Positions 36,001-49,465 of a stretch of DNA of 64,000 nt are shown in pieces; the stretch's first letter is position 1; each line of letters opens with the position of its first letter. A program made the position numbers and the translations under genes. Below the pieces are notes generated by a model that had not been told where the DNA came from, made no database searches, and was given only the letters and a program-made list of their open reading frames with translations. This DNA comes from Orthonyx spaldingii (taxonomy: Eukaryota; Chordata; Aves; Passeriformes; Orthonychidae), in NCBI GenBank assembly GCA_013397795.1, contig VZTJ01001132.1, positions 1,104,026-1,168,025 on the forward strand, written 5' to 3'.

Positions 36001-37045
36001 GTGAGAGAAGAAATGATTTCTCCCTCATCACTGGAAACTCATTTGCTGTCTCTGAAAAATTTTGAATTAAAGAAAATTTTCATAGACTCGCCTAGGGCAT
36101 TAAAGAGATTTGGAGTATTAATACAGAAATGTGCTTCATGCTGTGGTCTGCGTGACAAAAATGCTGAGGGGTTAAGGAGTATGCAGGAAGTCAAAGACAT
36201 GCATTAAATCATCCCTCAGTTTGGAGAGTCAGTCAGGTGGCAGAGTTCTCATTCACAGCATGTGTCCATCTGGACACAGATTCTCTCCTTCACACCAGAA
36301 AAATGTCAGTTTTTATCAGGACCTGTGTAGAGATCCAGGCACGAAAACTCTAGCTACTTTGCAGAGTTTTGGCACAGGGGTTTTATTGATATGCCCAAGT
36401 ATTTTTTCTTATCCTAATGTATACACTTGGCAATGTGGCAGGAGACAAAGGAAATACGTCCCCATTAGTTCCGTGGAGCAAGTGTTCTGCTTTTTTCATT
36501 TAGTCAATTAAGACCCTGTTTGTAAGTACAAAATGTTTGTTCTAGACAAACTGATAGATGGAGTTGAGCTGGGGCTGCATTTCCCAGGAACAAACAGTCC
36601 CACGGAATGCACGCTCGCTGTTTGGAGCTGGGAGAAATGTCAAATGCAAGCAGATTTTGTAAAACCTCTCTGGCTTCTCTGCGTGAATATTAATGGTGGC
36701 AGTTTGTTGTTTTCATGATAAACTCTTTCAGCTATTAAATTACTGCAAAGAAATCCACCACTTCAACAAAGACGTCTGGGTGAGTCATGTTCATTTATAA
36801 GAAAGGTAATTTTGATTGGGTTCTGACCCTAAAAAAAAATACCCTGCACAATTTCTTTGTGGTTTTCATTCAAAAACACACACATACTAATTTTTTAACA
36901 CAATGAGAGGGCTTTAATCTGAAGTTTCTGCTGAAGGGGAAGCTTAATCCATCCCACTCCTACTAGTTTGATGCCACTTCCAGCAAGAGAAGCCTGGAAA
37001 GGGGTTGTAGGTCAGCAGAGAAAGCCTGAAGAGCAGCAGAAAGGA
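33029..37045. other. Noncoding DNA, no gene recognised
   Basis: A pyrimidine tract followed by TTTAG at 33098-33121 looks like a splice acceptor but leads into no recognisable exon. From 34610 to 34760 is a high-complexity stretch (CTTTAAATGGAATTATGG, GGCTTAATGAGTTTAG) of the type seen in conserved noncoding elements. No repeat family is recognised. Confidence 0.45.
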
Positions 37046-37235
37046 TTTCACAGGATGGGTAAGGCTGGAAGGGACCACTGAGGTCGTCTGGTTCCACCTC
37101 CCCACACCTCTCTGGTCAATCTGTTCAGGGCTTGGTCACTGCACAGGGAAGAAGTTCTTCCTCATGTTCAGGTGGAACTTCCTGAGCATCAGTTCCTGCC
37201 CATTCCTCTATCCTCAGCACTAAGGAGAAGAACCT
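37046..37235 (-). mobile_element. CR1 LINE 3' fragment, older subfamily, minus strand
   Basis: The segment begins TTTCACAGGATGGGTAAGG, then CTGGAAGGGACCACTGAGG and a CAGGGAAGAAGTTCTTCCTC block. This is the reverse complement of a CR1 3' end of a different subfamily from the copies at 4.9 and 12.0 kb. It is followed directly by a TTTG-rich low-complexity run (37250-37286). The right edge is approximate. Confidence 0.8.
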
Positions 37236-39663
37236 GTTTGGGGTTTTTTTGATTGTTTGTTTTGTTTTCTTGTTTGTTTGTTTTCTCCCCTGGGTTCTTC
37301 TCCAGTGTCTGGCAGTGGATTGTCCCATCTCATCGTGGAGGTCCACCCTGACTTGTTCCTGATCTCTTCCTGCTTTCCCAGTGCAGGTTTCCTTATCAGC
37401 TGCACCACTCCAGTCACAACCTTCTCACCTTCAGCCACAGGGAATATCCCAAAGCCACAGGTGTTTTAGTAGCTCATTTTTTGTGCTCTTTAGCCAAGAC
37501 ATGATTAAAAATCCTGACTCTTTCTCCTCTCTCCCATCAGGATTAAATGCTGGATTTTGAAACTCTCCAGAGGGATGCAAAAAGGAATGCTTAACTGGTA
37601 TGAATCTTTTCCAAAGGAAAGCAGCTTGGAAAAATGTGCTTTTTGGAGTAACAAAGGGTCGATTCCTGACAGTTTCCACCTGGAATAAATCCTGGTGAGC
37701 TCCCTGGCTTGTGTAACACTGGAGGCCAAGGCAGATGAGCACAACAACCTCTCCTCCCTTCTAATCAGTGAAGGCAGAAGCAGTTTTGGGCCTGTTCTGT
37801 GACATTTATAAAGCCTGACACTGTGTTATCTGCTGCTGATCCTGCCTGGAGGGAATTCAAGCGTGAGGTGTCCTGGCTGGAGTGAGACCGATTTGTTCTG
37901 GTTTTTGGATGAATACCAAATCATTTTTCACCAGGACATTTAGCCCTTGGAGATCCTTCCCCAAATGACTGAGGTGGGTTTGTAACCACAGAGCTGGGCT
38001 GGGCTTGGTGCCACGTGGACACTGCTGGGCCTGCTCCTTGGACAGCCGAGGGCAGGGGACGTGTGAGGCAGGGCAGGTGCCCCTTGCTCATCCCTGGCTG
38101 GGTGATGGCCAAGACAAGGGCTCCAGATCTGTTATTTTGGTATTATCTCTGCAGAGCAGGAGAGTTGTGGCATGTAGAGGGAAAAGTGGCTGGAGAGAGA
38201 TCAAAGACTGAGCCATTGCAGAGAGCAAATACCCTCAAGGTTCAACCCAACCATTTCTTGGCCAGTTGTGCAGCTACAGAAGCCCTGATTACATAATTCG
38301 GTTTTACTAGGGCACGTTTCACCATTTGAAAGCACATTGTTTCCAAATTCTGCCCACCCTAAGAACAAAGAGACTTTGTGAGACGTTTTGGGAGACGCCC
38401 TGGGAGCCAGCAGCCAGGAGCACTTTGCCAGGAGGAGCTGCAGGTTCTGCCTGCCCGAGGAGCTGCACCAGCTCTGCCTTGTGCTTTCTGCTTGTCTGAA
38501 TCAATGAAATGAGAGAACATCTCCGGGTGGTGAGGGCACATCCTGTGCCTGCCTGGTTTGCCCTGCAGCAGGTGCTGGGTTGCTGTTGTTTTCTGCCCTC
38601 ATTTAACAAAAGCAGCTTCATGTACATGACAAAGGCAGTGAACGGGAGCATGACACTTGATTTCTCTTTAATTTGGACAGAGCAGTGAAGTCACTAATTT
38701 CCAACATGGCAGGAAATTAGATTTTCATTTTTTTAAAAAATCAAATGCAGTGGTGCTATGCTAAAATCCCAAGAAATCTTGGAGGTAATGAAGGAGGGAG
38801 TGTAAATATGAATGCCCCAAAGGCTGGAAGTTTATGAGGCATTAAAGCAGTGCCTGGAGCTCTTTGGTGCCCTGTAAACTGCTCTGTTACATAAGCATGT
38901 CTTCTTATGGCTTAACTCATGGATATAAAATCCCTCCAGGCTGATAACAGGAGACACCTCAGCCCAGAAAATCTGTTATTTATTTACTGCACAGGTTTGG
39001 AGCAGTGAGGGAGCTTAGCTCTATTTAACTCTTTCTGGGCTCAGTGGTTGCTCCACAGCAAAAGTTCCTGGTTTGGCCATAAAGCTGCATCCAGGTTTGC
39101 TTCCCACTGAGCTTTCACTCAAATTGTATTTGTAGCCTTGAATTCCTGCAAATCCACTAAGGAGTTTTCTGCAAATTGTAAAAAACAAACAAACAAACAA
39201 AAGTGGCATGAAGTTTGTGTGATAGGGGAAGGGTGTCCAGGAATGCTCAGTCCAGACCTGGATCTGGCTGAATCGTGGGGATGCTGCCAGTGTCTCGAGG
39301 AAGCTGAGCTGGGAAATGTTTGTGGCAGCTGGCTGTGCTGCCGAATTTGGGTCAGCCTGGACCACATCTTCAGCATCCAGATGGCCTCGCTGCCCCAGTG
39401 AAACAATCACCCTGCAGCTGCAGCCGTGTGTGGGAACAGCTTTTCCTTCAGTGGGCTTAAACAGCCTGACCAACGTGATCCCAGGGAAAAAGGAAAATGA
39501 TCCTTTATGGAGCTTCCTCGGTGTTTCCAGGCATGAAAGCAGCCTTGGACAGTTCAGAAATGTCCTGAAACCATCTTTGTATCAAGCCAGTTCACAGATT
39601 CTGGCACACTCTGTGCTGCTGGGGTTGGGAGATGCCCAGGAGCTGAGTCACTTGTCTGGGAGG
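37236..39663. other. Noncoding DNA with short simple repeats
   Basis: It contains a TTTG-rich run at 37250-37286 and an (AAAC)n run at 39182-39201. No exon, RNA gene or interspersed repeat is recognised. Open frames are short and overlapping. Confidence 0.5.
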
Positions 39664-41084
39664 GTGGCACTGCTCCCGATCCTCAGTGTCACTGTTCCCA
39701 ATCCTCGGTGTCACCGTTCCTGATCCTCGGTGTCACTGCTCCTGATCCTTGGTGTCACCGTTCCCGATCCTCAGTGTCACTGTTCCTGACTCCTCGGTGG
39801 CACTGCTCCTGATCCTCGGTGTCACTGCTCCTGATCCTCGGTGTCACTGCTCCTGATCCTCGGTGTCACTGCTCCTGATCCTCGGTGTCACTGCTCCTGA
39901 TCCTCGGTGTCACTGCTCCTGATCCTCGGTGTCACTGCTCCTGACTCCTCGGTGTCACTGATCCTGATCCTCAGTGTCACCGCTCCTGACTCCTTGGTGT
40001 CACCGCTCCTGATCCTCAGTGTCACCGTTCCCGATCCTCGGTGTCACTGCTCCTGATCCTCGGTGTCACTGCTCCTGATCCTCGGTGTCACTGCTCCTGA
40101 TCCTCGGTGTCACTGCTCCTGATCCTCGGTGTCACTGCTCCTGATCCTCGGTGTCACTGCTCCTGATCCTCGGTGTCACTGCTCCTGATCCTCGGTGTCA
40201 CTGCTCCTGATCCTCGGTGTCACTGCTCCTGATCCTCGGTGTCACTGCTCCTGATCCTCGGTGTCACTGCTCCTGATCCTCGGTGTCACTGCTCCTGATC
40301 CTCGGTGTCACTGCTCCTGATCCTCGGTGTCACTGCTCCTGATCCTCGGTGTCACTGCTCCTGATCCTCGGTGTCACTGCTCCTGATCCTCGGTGTCACT
40401 GCTCCTGATCCTCGGTGTCACTGCTCCTGATCCTCGGTGTCACTGCTCCTGATCCTCGGTGTCACTGCTCCTGATCCTCGGTGTCACTGCTCCTGATCCT
40501 CGGTGTCACTGCTCCTGATCCTCGGTGTCACTGCTCCTGATCCTCGGTGTCACTGCTCCTGATCCTCGGTGTCACTGCTCCTGATCCTCGGTGTCACTGC
40601 TCCTGATCCTCGGTGTCACTGCTCCTGATCCTCGGTGTCACTGCTCCTGATCCTCGGTGTCACTGCTCCTGATCCTCGGTGTCACTGCTCCTGATCCTCG
40701 GTGTCACTGCTCCTGATCCTCGGTGTCACTGCTCCTGATCCTCGGTGTCACTGCTCCTGATCCTCGGTGTCACTGCTCCTGATCCTCGGTGTCACTGCTC
40801 CTGATCCTCGGTGTCACTGCTCCTGATCCTCGGTGTCACTGCTCCTGATCCTCGGTGTCACTGCTCCTGATCCTCGGTGTCACTGCTCCTGATCCTCGGT
40901 GTCACTGCTCCTGATCCTCGGTGTCACTGCTCCTGATCCTCGGTGTCACTGCTCCTGATCCTCGGTGTCACTGCTCCTGATCCTCGGTGTCACTGCTCCT
41001 GATCCTCGGTGTCACTGCTCCTGATCCTCGGTGTCACTGCTCCTGACTCCTCGGTGTCACTGATCCTGACTCCTGGGTGACCCT
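39664..41084. repeat. 22-bp minisatellite, about 64 copies
   Basis: This is a tandem array of a 22-bp unit that runs CTCCTGATCCTCGG then TGTCACTG. From about 40036 to 41042 some 45 consecutive copies appear identical. The edges are degenerate (CAGTG for CGGTG, GTTCC for GCTCC) and include a 23-bp variant with GACTCC. Each unit carries one CpG and is strand-asymmetric (C/T-rich on the plus strand). The unit is not a multiple of three and contains TGA, so no reading frame crosses the array. Copy number in the real genome may differ, since such arrays collapse in assembly. Confidence 0.97.
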
Positions 41085-41219
41085 GGCTGCCAGGACACCC
41101 CTGACCTGCCCAGGGTGCTTTAGGTGACTGGGATTGTGGGGAGGTGGAATCCTGCAGTGCTCCACAGAACTCTGTGTTTGCATGACAAAGCAAAGAGATT
41201 TTAATTCTTAGAGGGTCTC

Positions 41220-41222
<3 letters not shown>

Positions 41223-41259
<37 letters not shown>
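41223..41259. repeat. (TA)n microsatellite
   Basis: About 18 uninterrupted TA dinucleotides are followed by a T-run. The array lies 140 bases after the end of the 22-bp minisatellite. It is likely polymorphic. Confidence 0.98.
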
Positions 41260-41262
<3 letters not shown>

Positions 41263-44200
41263 TTTTATGTTTAGATGTCTTGTCATTGCACTCAAAGGAG
41301 AGACTGAAAGGCAGATTGTTGCCTATGGAGAAGAATTTGGTGAAATTTCCTTGCAGCCAAGGATATTTCTGCCCCTCAGACACCTGATGTCCTTCCTAGA
41401 TGTGGTGACCTGCAGCAAGAGCCACCTCCAGCCTATCTTTGTCCCTCTTTCCTTCCCAGTACATTGCACGTGGCACTGACTCACCTGAATTTGTTGCTGT
41501 TTTTATTGTTAAAAGCAATCCATATCCCCAAATCCTCCTAATTTCCCAGAGAACCAAGAGCAGGCTGTTCTTGGCTGAACACGAACAGAAAAGTGTCTGT
41601 TTTCAATGCTTTATTTCAAAAAGTGACCTTGGTTGATAGAAACCAGAAAAATTAGATATTTTTCCCCCCTTCTATAGGGATGAAATTTTTTGCAGGAAAA
41701 GGATACCTGTTGGACCTAAGAGTTAAAGATTGGACAAACACTTGCCCGGTTCTCTGTCTCAGTAGGGATGACTTTGAGAGGTGTAGTCATTGTCTTGGTA
41801 TAATCATTGCAGAGGGAAAAGCACAGAGCTTTGGCACCAAACTGTGCCAGTGAAGTTCCAACGCCTGCAGTGTCAGTGTCTGTGTCAGTGTGAGTGCTCA
41901 GGTACCTTGCACTGAAATTGAGGGCAGGAAAAAGGCACTTCTTGGCCTCGGTTCATCCCGCTCTGAATAGGTCTGATGAAGACCTGTGTTCTGCAGTTGT
42001 TTAAATCCTGTGGAAGTGAAAGTCATACAGGGTAACTAAACAATACAAATCTCCCCTTTGTGCCTCTTCATTGCCAGTGTTTCAATTTCCCCAGTCACCT
42101 GTCAGCTGTTTGATGTCCTTGGATGATGCAGGGTTGGACCTGGAGCACTGAAGCTGCTGCTGGGAGCTCGGTGCAGTTCTTGATGCTGTTACTTGTTTGT
42201 GGGATTTTGAATAAATTCTTTGCTGTGCCTCAATCTCTCTGCTGTAAACAGATTATAATGTTTATAACCGTTGTGAAATGCTTTGTTTTCTACAGTTAAA
42301 AAGCCAGGAAGAAATTCTTTTTATTATCCTGTTACACTATATGCCTTTCCTACCTCTCCAGCACCTGGAGATCCTATTTTGGTGATCTCTTTATTTTCTA
42401 CTTCTCCTTTATTTTCTATTTCTCCTTTATTTTCACTCAGTTATTATGCAAGACCCCAAGGCGCAGTTTTCAAAAAGAATTCAGAAGGGAGGGGATTAAA
42501 TTGGTATATTTTCAGGGCATGAATGTGGCCTTTTGAAAAATGATTTTGGAAAGGAGAGAATTTCCCCCCACATTGTGGTTTATGACTCCATAGAATGCCT
42601 GGCTTTTGGATAAAAAGGTTGAGGGGGGAAGAGATCAGGAGATTTAGGAGAATTCCTGCTTGTCTTGTTCTGAAAGTTTTTTGGTTGCAATCACCTGGCC
42701 GAGGTGTAGGTTCATCATGGAATGACTGCTCTGGAGCCAGGCATTTGCTGGGTTATCCAAGCTAAGCAAGGCCTGGAGCAAGTTCAATCTCTGACTGACC
42801 TTCATCTGCTTTCCAACAGCCCCCCCCAGGTCTCAGTAAGTAAATAATTTCCCCAGCAACATGCAAATGGAGTTGCCATTAATATTGATTATTTACTAAA
42901 CAGACTTCTTGGTTAGCTGTGTGTTTATTGAAGGTTTGAATAAAATCAGAATGTGATCAGTGTTATGTAGCAGCTGCAGGCTTGGGGATGGGGAAAGGAA
43001 GAAATAATGAGTTGGCAAGTGGCCTATAATTACCTGCTTAGGATGGGACTGGTGTGTGATGAAATGCTCAGCACCTGCCCTGTGAATAAAGTGACCTTCC
43101 TGGCTGGTGTGTCCTGTCTCTGGGGCAGGGGGCTTCCATCCCTGAATCTTTGTTACAAACTGAACTCCTTCCTAAGCTGATTTCCCGACCAGTGTCAATC
43201 CTGCAGGAGTCTTACAAGGGGAGCTGAGTTCTCTGGGCAAAAGTCACATTTTGGGTCACTTTGCTGACTTTCTGAGCTGACTAATCTGGCAGAGATTTAT
43301 CTTAATGTGTCAGAGCTTTGCAAAACTGGGTTCTCTTATTTTAGCAGCTGGAGTTCTTCTGAGTTGTAATTTAAATATCAGTTTACAATCAGAATTTCTT
43401 TTTTTTTTCTTAGAAAAGCTGATTAAAGCTTTATGGGAGGTAGAATCTTCAGTTTCTCTCATCCTTCTTTACGCTGCAGCATTTTAATTTACCTTTCCAT
43501 CACTGGAATGGTAAACAGGGAAGAAGGACATGGCTTAAGTCTGCTATTTTCTAGGCTGCTATTCATCTTAAAGAGATGGACCTAATTATGAAATGCATTT
43601 AGCACTAGAAAAGCCCAGTGCAATTTGCTCATCGGTGCTGAACTGTGCTCGTTTGTTCTGGGTGTGTGCAACCCACACGAGACTTCTTCAACCTCAACCT
43701 TGAACGACTCCAAAGTTCTGTCCTTAAATGTATTTTGAGTGTCCTGTAGCTCTTGCCATGGGCTGGATGGCACAGGGGTTGTCCCTGCCTGGTGACCTGA
43801 GGGTGCTTCACCACAGGCAGCCCCTGTGCCAGTTCAGTCCCCTCCAAATTAAATTGATTTCTGAGCTGATGCTGGGAAACTTGCTTAAATGATGGCTTTC
43901 CCAAAAGGTTTCCAGTTCCTTGTTTTAAGTACTCTCTCTGTTTGATATTCTGGAGTCTTATTAGCTGATGTTCCTGCAGCCACAGTCCGTGGTGGGCTTT
44001 CCCAAATGCTCAGTGCAGCTGGGTGAGACCCTGAGCACGCCTGCAGGACCTGGAGAGATGTGGGCATTGCCAGGGGGGCCCTTAGGGAGCCCAACCTGTG
44101 CTCAGTGAGTGCAGTTCCGAGCATAAAATACTGAGAACTAGGGGGTAGATCTTGTTATAAAGTGAATATCCTGCTGCATGCAAACATGCTGGGAGCCAAA

Positions 44201-46662
44201 TGTGAATTTTTGTGTTTCCTCTCTTTTGAGTGCTCCACTTGGCAGCTGTAATAATGTTTAATAATAAGGTCTGTCTTAGTGATGGTCTCACTGGATTGAT
44301 GGAAAGCACAGTTATGCCACAATGGTAAGAGAAAAACCAGAACCCTGGGGAAGATTGAAGTGAATTCTCTTTGCAAATAAATAGGGTGGAAACACTTTTT
44401 CTTTCTGGTGCATTACTGTTCCAGTCCAAAGAGAAATGAGCAATCCTGAATGAACAGAATTATTATTGTTAGGAGTAAAAGACACGGTTTAAGATTATGT
44501 CAGTGTATGAATACACTGAAAATTGTGGGTGCTTTCTATTGCAAAATAATTTAAAAGAATAATTCCTGCTTTTTGTTCATTTAGCCCAGATACAGCCCAG
44601 ATATATTGAAAAAAAAAGGTGTCAAACTGTTTCCTGAAAATTAATAAGCACAGCACTTTAGGGAGGAGGAGAATTATTTGGAGAAACAGAATTTGGGATA
44701 TGCTTAATTTACACTGCTGAAGTGTGATATCTAATGGCTTGTTTTTTCTTTCAGCACAGGAACGTTGTAAATCAAACACTTAATTCATTGCAAAGCTCTG
44801 TCGTGTCTAGGTCAAAACTGAAAGGCATCATCCCAGTGTGATTTGTGCTGCTGGAGATGTGGAGGAATCCTTCAAACCTGCTGATTAAATGCTGTTTGGA
44901 AATGGATTTGAATTATTCACCACGTATTTGCCCACAAACAACAGGGTTTTCTTTTAATCCTCTTCTGGTTTTACATCACATTGTGATTTAGTGGATCTGG
45001 AGCACAGGCAGAAATTCTGTTGTGTCAAGAAAGCAACAGAACCAAGCTCCAGAGGCAGAGTTTGGAGCTGTGCAGTTGTTTTGCACCCATCCTTGGGGCT
45101 GGAAGAGGAGGACAAACCAGAAGGTTCACATTGTAAGTGACTAACTCTTCACTTGTGGTTTGGAACTCTGTGGTAGCAGTGAGACTCGCTCTCACTCCGT
45201 GTTCTCTGTTTAATAATTTGATCTAGAGCTGCCTTTGCCTCCTCTGGTCTGCTTTTCTTATAGCCTGGATGTGGATTGATGGAAAATTTTTCCCAGGTCA
45301 CTGCACAAATTGGAAAAGAGATTATGGTTTGGTTTCACCTTTTTCTTAAGCCTTTCCTTCCATGACCTTTCTGTATCACTTGAACCCTGTCTCAGGATCT
45401 TGAAGCTCACCAAAGACATTTGCTGTGTGCAGTATGTAATGGATATTAACTGTTGGATGCTGGAACATGAGTGTAGACTGCAGGGAATCCTCCTGACCAC
45501 TGAGTGTCATTGTTAACTCAGGAGAAATGAGGTGATGAGAAAAATTTTTATTTGGGGAAGATGGGGAGATGAATCTGCATGGGGAGCCTGGGGGGGCATT
45601 GCCATCACTGCAATGGTTTGTTGAATGCCAAGGTTAATTTCCCTCAAAAGTGCTCATGAACATGCTGGAGGCTGGGAATGGCACAGACTTGCAAAATCCC
45701 CTGTTCCTGTGGGAGCAGGGATACCTTGGCTGCGTTGGGATTCATACTGTGAATTTCTGGGACCCTCTCAGCCTAAGGTTGCTCCGTGTTGCCTCTGCTC
45801 ATCTCCCACCCAGCTCAGGTCACAGATCTCTGAGTTCTCCCCAAAACTGATGGCACTTCTGATGTTTCTCTCTGGGGCCTCTTCTTGGGGCTTGTGCCCT
45901 CTGAAGTCCCCTCTGTCCTGTGGGGTGAAACCCAGGACTCTTCCACACCGGTCTCAGTGCCCGTGTAGGGCCCTGGTTGGTGCAGTGGGTGAGGGAAAAG
46001 GGCTGCTGCCTCTTTCAGCTCACAAAGCCTTGAAAAGCAATCGTCTGATAGAAGCCATTGCCATCTGAGGCAAAATTATTTCCATAGAAGGAAAAATACT
46101 TTGAGACAAATAGTTCAAACAGTGCTTGGTGCAGCTGTTTCCAAACAGTGAGTTTTCTTACCTGTAAGAGTTGCCACTTTCCTTCGTGGCCATGCCTGTT
46201 ATGTGAGCAGAGTGCAATTTCCTCATGTTAACTCACAAATTAATGCTTTTCCTATATTGTCCAGAGGCTTGAAGCCTTGAAATTCTAATGCCCTACTATG
46301 GAGTATTTGCTGTGCAGGGTAAACTCATCTTCATCATCATTGCCAATGCTGGAACTAAGACAGGGACTCTGTTTCTGGGAGTTTGGGCTTAAAGTGCATC
46401 CTGCATTAGGTTTCATGTTAATCATAGTGACTTCAATGATAGCAAAAGCAAAGGATGTGGCTGGGAGGAATGGGCATGGGGTTGGGAGAAGGAAACTCAC
46501 AGGTAGCAAGGTATTTGATGCTGGATGTGCTCAGTGAGCAGCATTATATTAATTCTTAAAATCATCTTATTCTTACATCTTTGTGCTAAGACCTTAACAA
46601 GCAGTTGCTCTGCAGCTTTGCCTTCAATGCTGGTAAAACCAGGGGCTTTCCTTTGCAGAATG
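41260..46662. other. Noncoding DNA, no gene recognised
   Basis: No exon or interspersed repeat is recognised. The stretch 42840-43000 is high-complexity and AT-rich and contains an octamer word ATGCAAAT (POU-type site) and TTAATATTGATTATTTAC. An 18-bp repeat lies at 42390-42434. Open frames are short. Confidence 0.45.
42390..42434. repeat. 18-bp tandem repeat, 2.5 copies
   Basis: The unit TTTATTTTCTAYTTCTCC occurs twice and then as a half copy (TTTATTTTC). It is pyrimidine-rich and short. No function is suggested. Confidence 0.9.
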
Positions 46663-47045
46663 GGGTTGTTCAGCCTGGAAAAAAGGAGGCTCAGGGGAGA
46701 CCTCGTCACTCCCTACAGCTCCCTGACAGGAGGGTGCAGCCAGGTGGGGTCGGTCTCTTCTCCCAGGCAGCCAGTGACAGAAGGAGAAAATACAGCCTTA
46801 ACCTGCACATGGGGAGTTTAGGTCAGACATCAGGAAAAAATTCTTCACTGAAAGAGTGATTGGGCACTGGAATGGGCTGCCCAGGGAGGTGGTGGAGTCA
46901 CTGTCCCTGGAGGTGTTTAACAAAGTCTGGAGGTGGCACTTGGTGCCGTGGTTCAGTTGGTGAGGAGGTGTTGGGTCACAGGTTGGACTTGATGATCTTT
47001 TCCAACCTAGTTCATTCTGTGATTCTGTGATTCTGTGATTCTGTG
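46663..47045 (+). mobile_element. CR1 LINE 3' end with intact octamer tail, plus strand
   Basis: The segment enters in the C-terminal part of the CR1 reverse-transcriptase ORF; a LFSLEKRRLRGDL stretch is readable, followed by a frameshift to GVGLFSQ. It continues through the 3' UTR (GGAGGTGTTTAACAAAGTC, TTGGACTTGATGATC, TTCCAACCTAG) to four perfect ATTCTGTG octamers at 47014-47045. The intact tail shows this is the true 3' terminus. The element is 5'-truncated (383 bp) and cannot code. It is the best-preserved CR1 end in the window. Confidence 0.95.
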
Positions 47046-49465
47046 CTGTGTTTGGGCAGAATTTTAAGTGCTCTCAAGTGCTAGAGGAGCATATTTTCTG
47101 CCCAAATGGCTTTGCTGTAAATGTGAGGGTTTTGTTTGTTTGGGTTTTTTCTCTTTGCTTTAGCTCCAAATCACTTCTCCGCTGTGGCTGAAGATGTAAT
47201 TCAGCCTTGCTTTGATTTGTGACTATTCAGAGCCCTCTGGGAATTCAGGCGTGTTATTGCTCCACTCTGGGAATAGTTCCCTGCCCACTGGGTTGAGAAC
47301 TGCTTAACTCCAGTGTCTCTTGTGTAGAGTCAATCAATAGAAGCAGCAGAGAGAGCTTTATCCATCCCAGGCAAGGGGCAGCATTAGCATCCCACCAGGG
47401 TGACACAGAGCACACACGGAGGTGCCACGGACATTAGGACAGGAAAGGAAGACAGCACTGAAAAAATGCAAAAGGGATGTATTTTCTCATTCGTGCTTGT
47501 TTTTATTTTTATCCATAACAAATTGAAGTCCTTAACTGCTCCCTCTGTCCCTGTCAACATCAGCTCTTGATGGCACACTGCTCGTGTCTGCTGACCTGTG
47601 AGCTGACTGCATGCACTCAGAAAAAAATGAAAAAGAAATCAAATAGAGCTATTTGGAAAGACTACCCTTAAGTGACATAAAATTACATCATCTGACCCCA
47701 AACCAGCATCACTTCTAAGTCTGGATATCCTGTTTCCTACGAAAACGATTCTAAAATGTCATTCAATATTCATCTTTCCTAGAAATTCCTGGTTTGAAAA
47801 AAATAATCCTTGAACCTACAGCAGCTGCATGGTGGAGTGCTTTCAAGGAATCAAATATTCTTTGTTCCTTTGTGTTTTCCCTAAATTTTGGAGGCGTTGC
47901 TGAGGATGGTGGCTTTATTTGCTTTTGAAAGGCTTCCCTGTCATTCACTGTTGATCATTTCTGCTTGTTACCTGTCACTAAACTTTACCATTTCTCATTC
48001 TCCTCCCCGAACACTACAAATGTCCTGATGTTGCTTCATAGGTTTCAGGGACAGCTGCTTCTTCCACTGCTTTACTCCCTGCCCCAGGAATGATCAGGGA
48101 GGTTTTCCATTGGATCTTCCATCCCTCTTCAGACATTTGTATGGGCAGGACCAGACTCAAAACAGAAAAAACAAAAATCAGGGATTATTTTTGCAGCCAC
48201 TGGAATCAGCCATGCTTGACTCTAGGAAAGCTGTCTGTGGACCAGGTGTAAAAGGTGATTTTATGGGGGGTAAGACCAAATTTGCCACCTCCCTGTGGCC
48301 TCCTGAGCAGCTGCTGGTCAGCAAGTTTGTCTCCCATGTATAATCACCATGTCCTGGATGGGAAAGGCTGGACAAAGGCTGTCACCCAGCTGTTACTTCT
48401 AAACAGAAGTGCACTTCTTAATGGTAAAAAAGAAAAAAAAGTCGTTAAATGAGAATACTGGCATTAATATCCTTAAGTAAAATGACTCATTCTATAGAAA
48501 GGCCCTCTTTTCAGCTGATGGATAACATTTTGAGGTGAACACATCAGTCAATTAACTTTAAAGCAGGGCTTGTTGCATTTTGTCTATTGTTTATTTGGAT
48601 GAATTTCTGTCCTGGTTCACAAGAAAACCCACAAAAAACCCCAAGATAAACACATTCCACCTAATGAAATGAGGTATGTCACTGTTTAGCACTTGGCACT
48701 TGGTTCTTTCTTTATGAAATAGTGTTTGGGTGACCTTTGTGTTCATGAGGGTGAAGGGGGTTCACAGCAGTGACTGAGGCCTGGCAAGGCAAGGATCTGT
48801 TCTGCCAACTTTTCCCCAGAATTCTGCCAGAGACCTGTGGAGAAGCTGCTCTCCTTGGGCTGTGCTGATGATTATTTGTGGTGTGTGAACGACCACCTGA
48901 GTGCAGGGTGTTCCCTTGGGCTGAACCTCCTGGTTTGTCCCTGCTGGTTTCTAAAAGCCTGGGGGTTCACACTTGCGTGAAGGTTCATGTGGCAGCGTGC
49001 TGTATTTGCATTTATTTCCATCTTTTGCCAGACTTTTGGCAAGCCAAAACTGCAATTTGTGTGGCTATCAGCCATGAGCAGCAGCTGATGAGTGTGAGCT
49101 GCCCGAGTGCTGCAGAGCCTTGTGGTGACAGGGAGCTGCTGTGTGCCAGGGCACTGCCTTTGGGAGCTCCAGCTGGCATCACCCCAAGCTGGGAAGTGGA
49201 CAAAGATAATGGCATAGAGAGGCTCTTTTCCTTTACATACTAATGTTCCTGAAATCCCACTTTAGCCTCAGAAAAAATAAGTCTTTAAAATAATTGCCTG
49301 CTTTCAAACTCGGTACTATTCAGCCTCATAGTAACAGTTACATTTTTCCTGACGGCTTCCCTGTGTGAGAAGGAAATGTTTTATTTTCTCTGTTTTACCT
49401 CTGGAGGACAAAGAGGTGAAGTGATCTGGCGAAAGCCTGAGCAGATGTCACTGCTGCACTGGGTA
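47046..49465. other. Noncoding DNA, no gene recognised
   Basis: No exon, RNA gene or repeat family is recognised. Sequence is of ordinary composition with short overlapping open frames up to about 120 codons. Confidence 0.5.

Noticed and set aside
38230..38250. GGTTCAACCC as a tRNA B-box
   Set aside because: No A-box, acceptor stem or cloverleaf can be drawn around it.
39664..41084. Possible CRISPR-like array
   Set aside because: Units are contiguous with no unique spacers, and the genome is a vertebrate's. It is a minisatellite.
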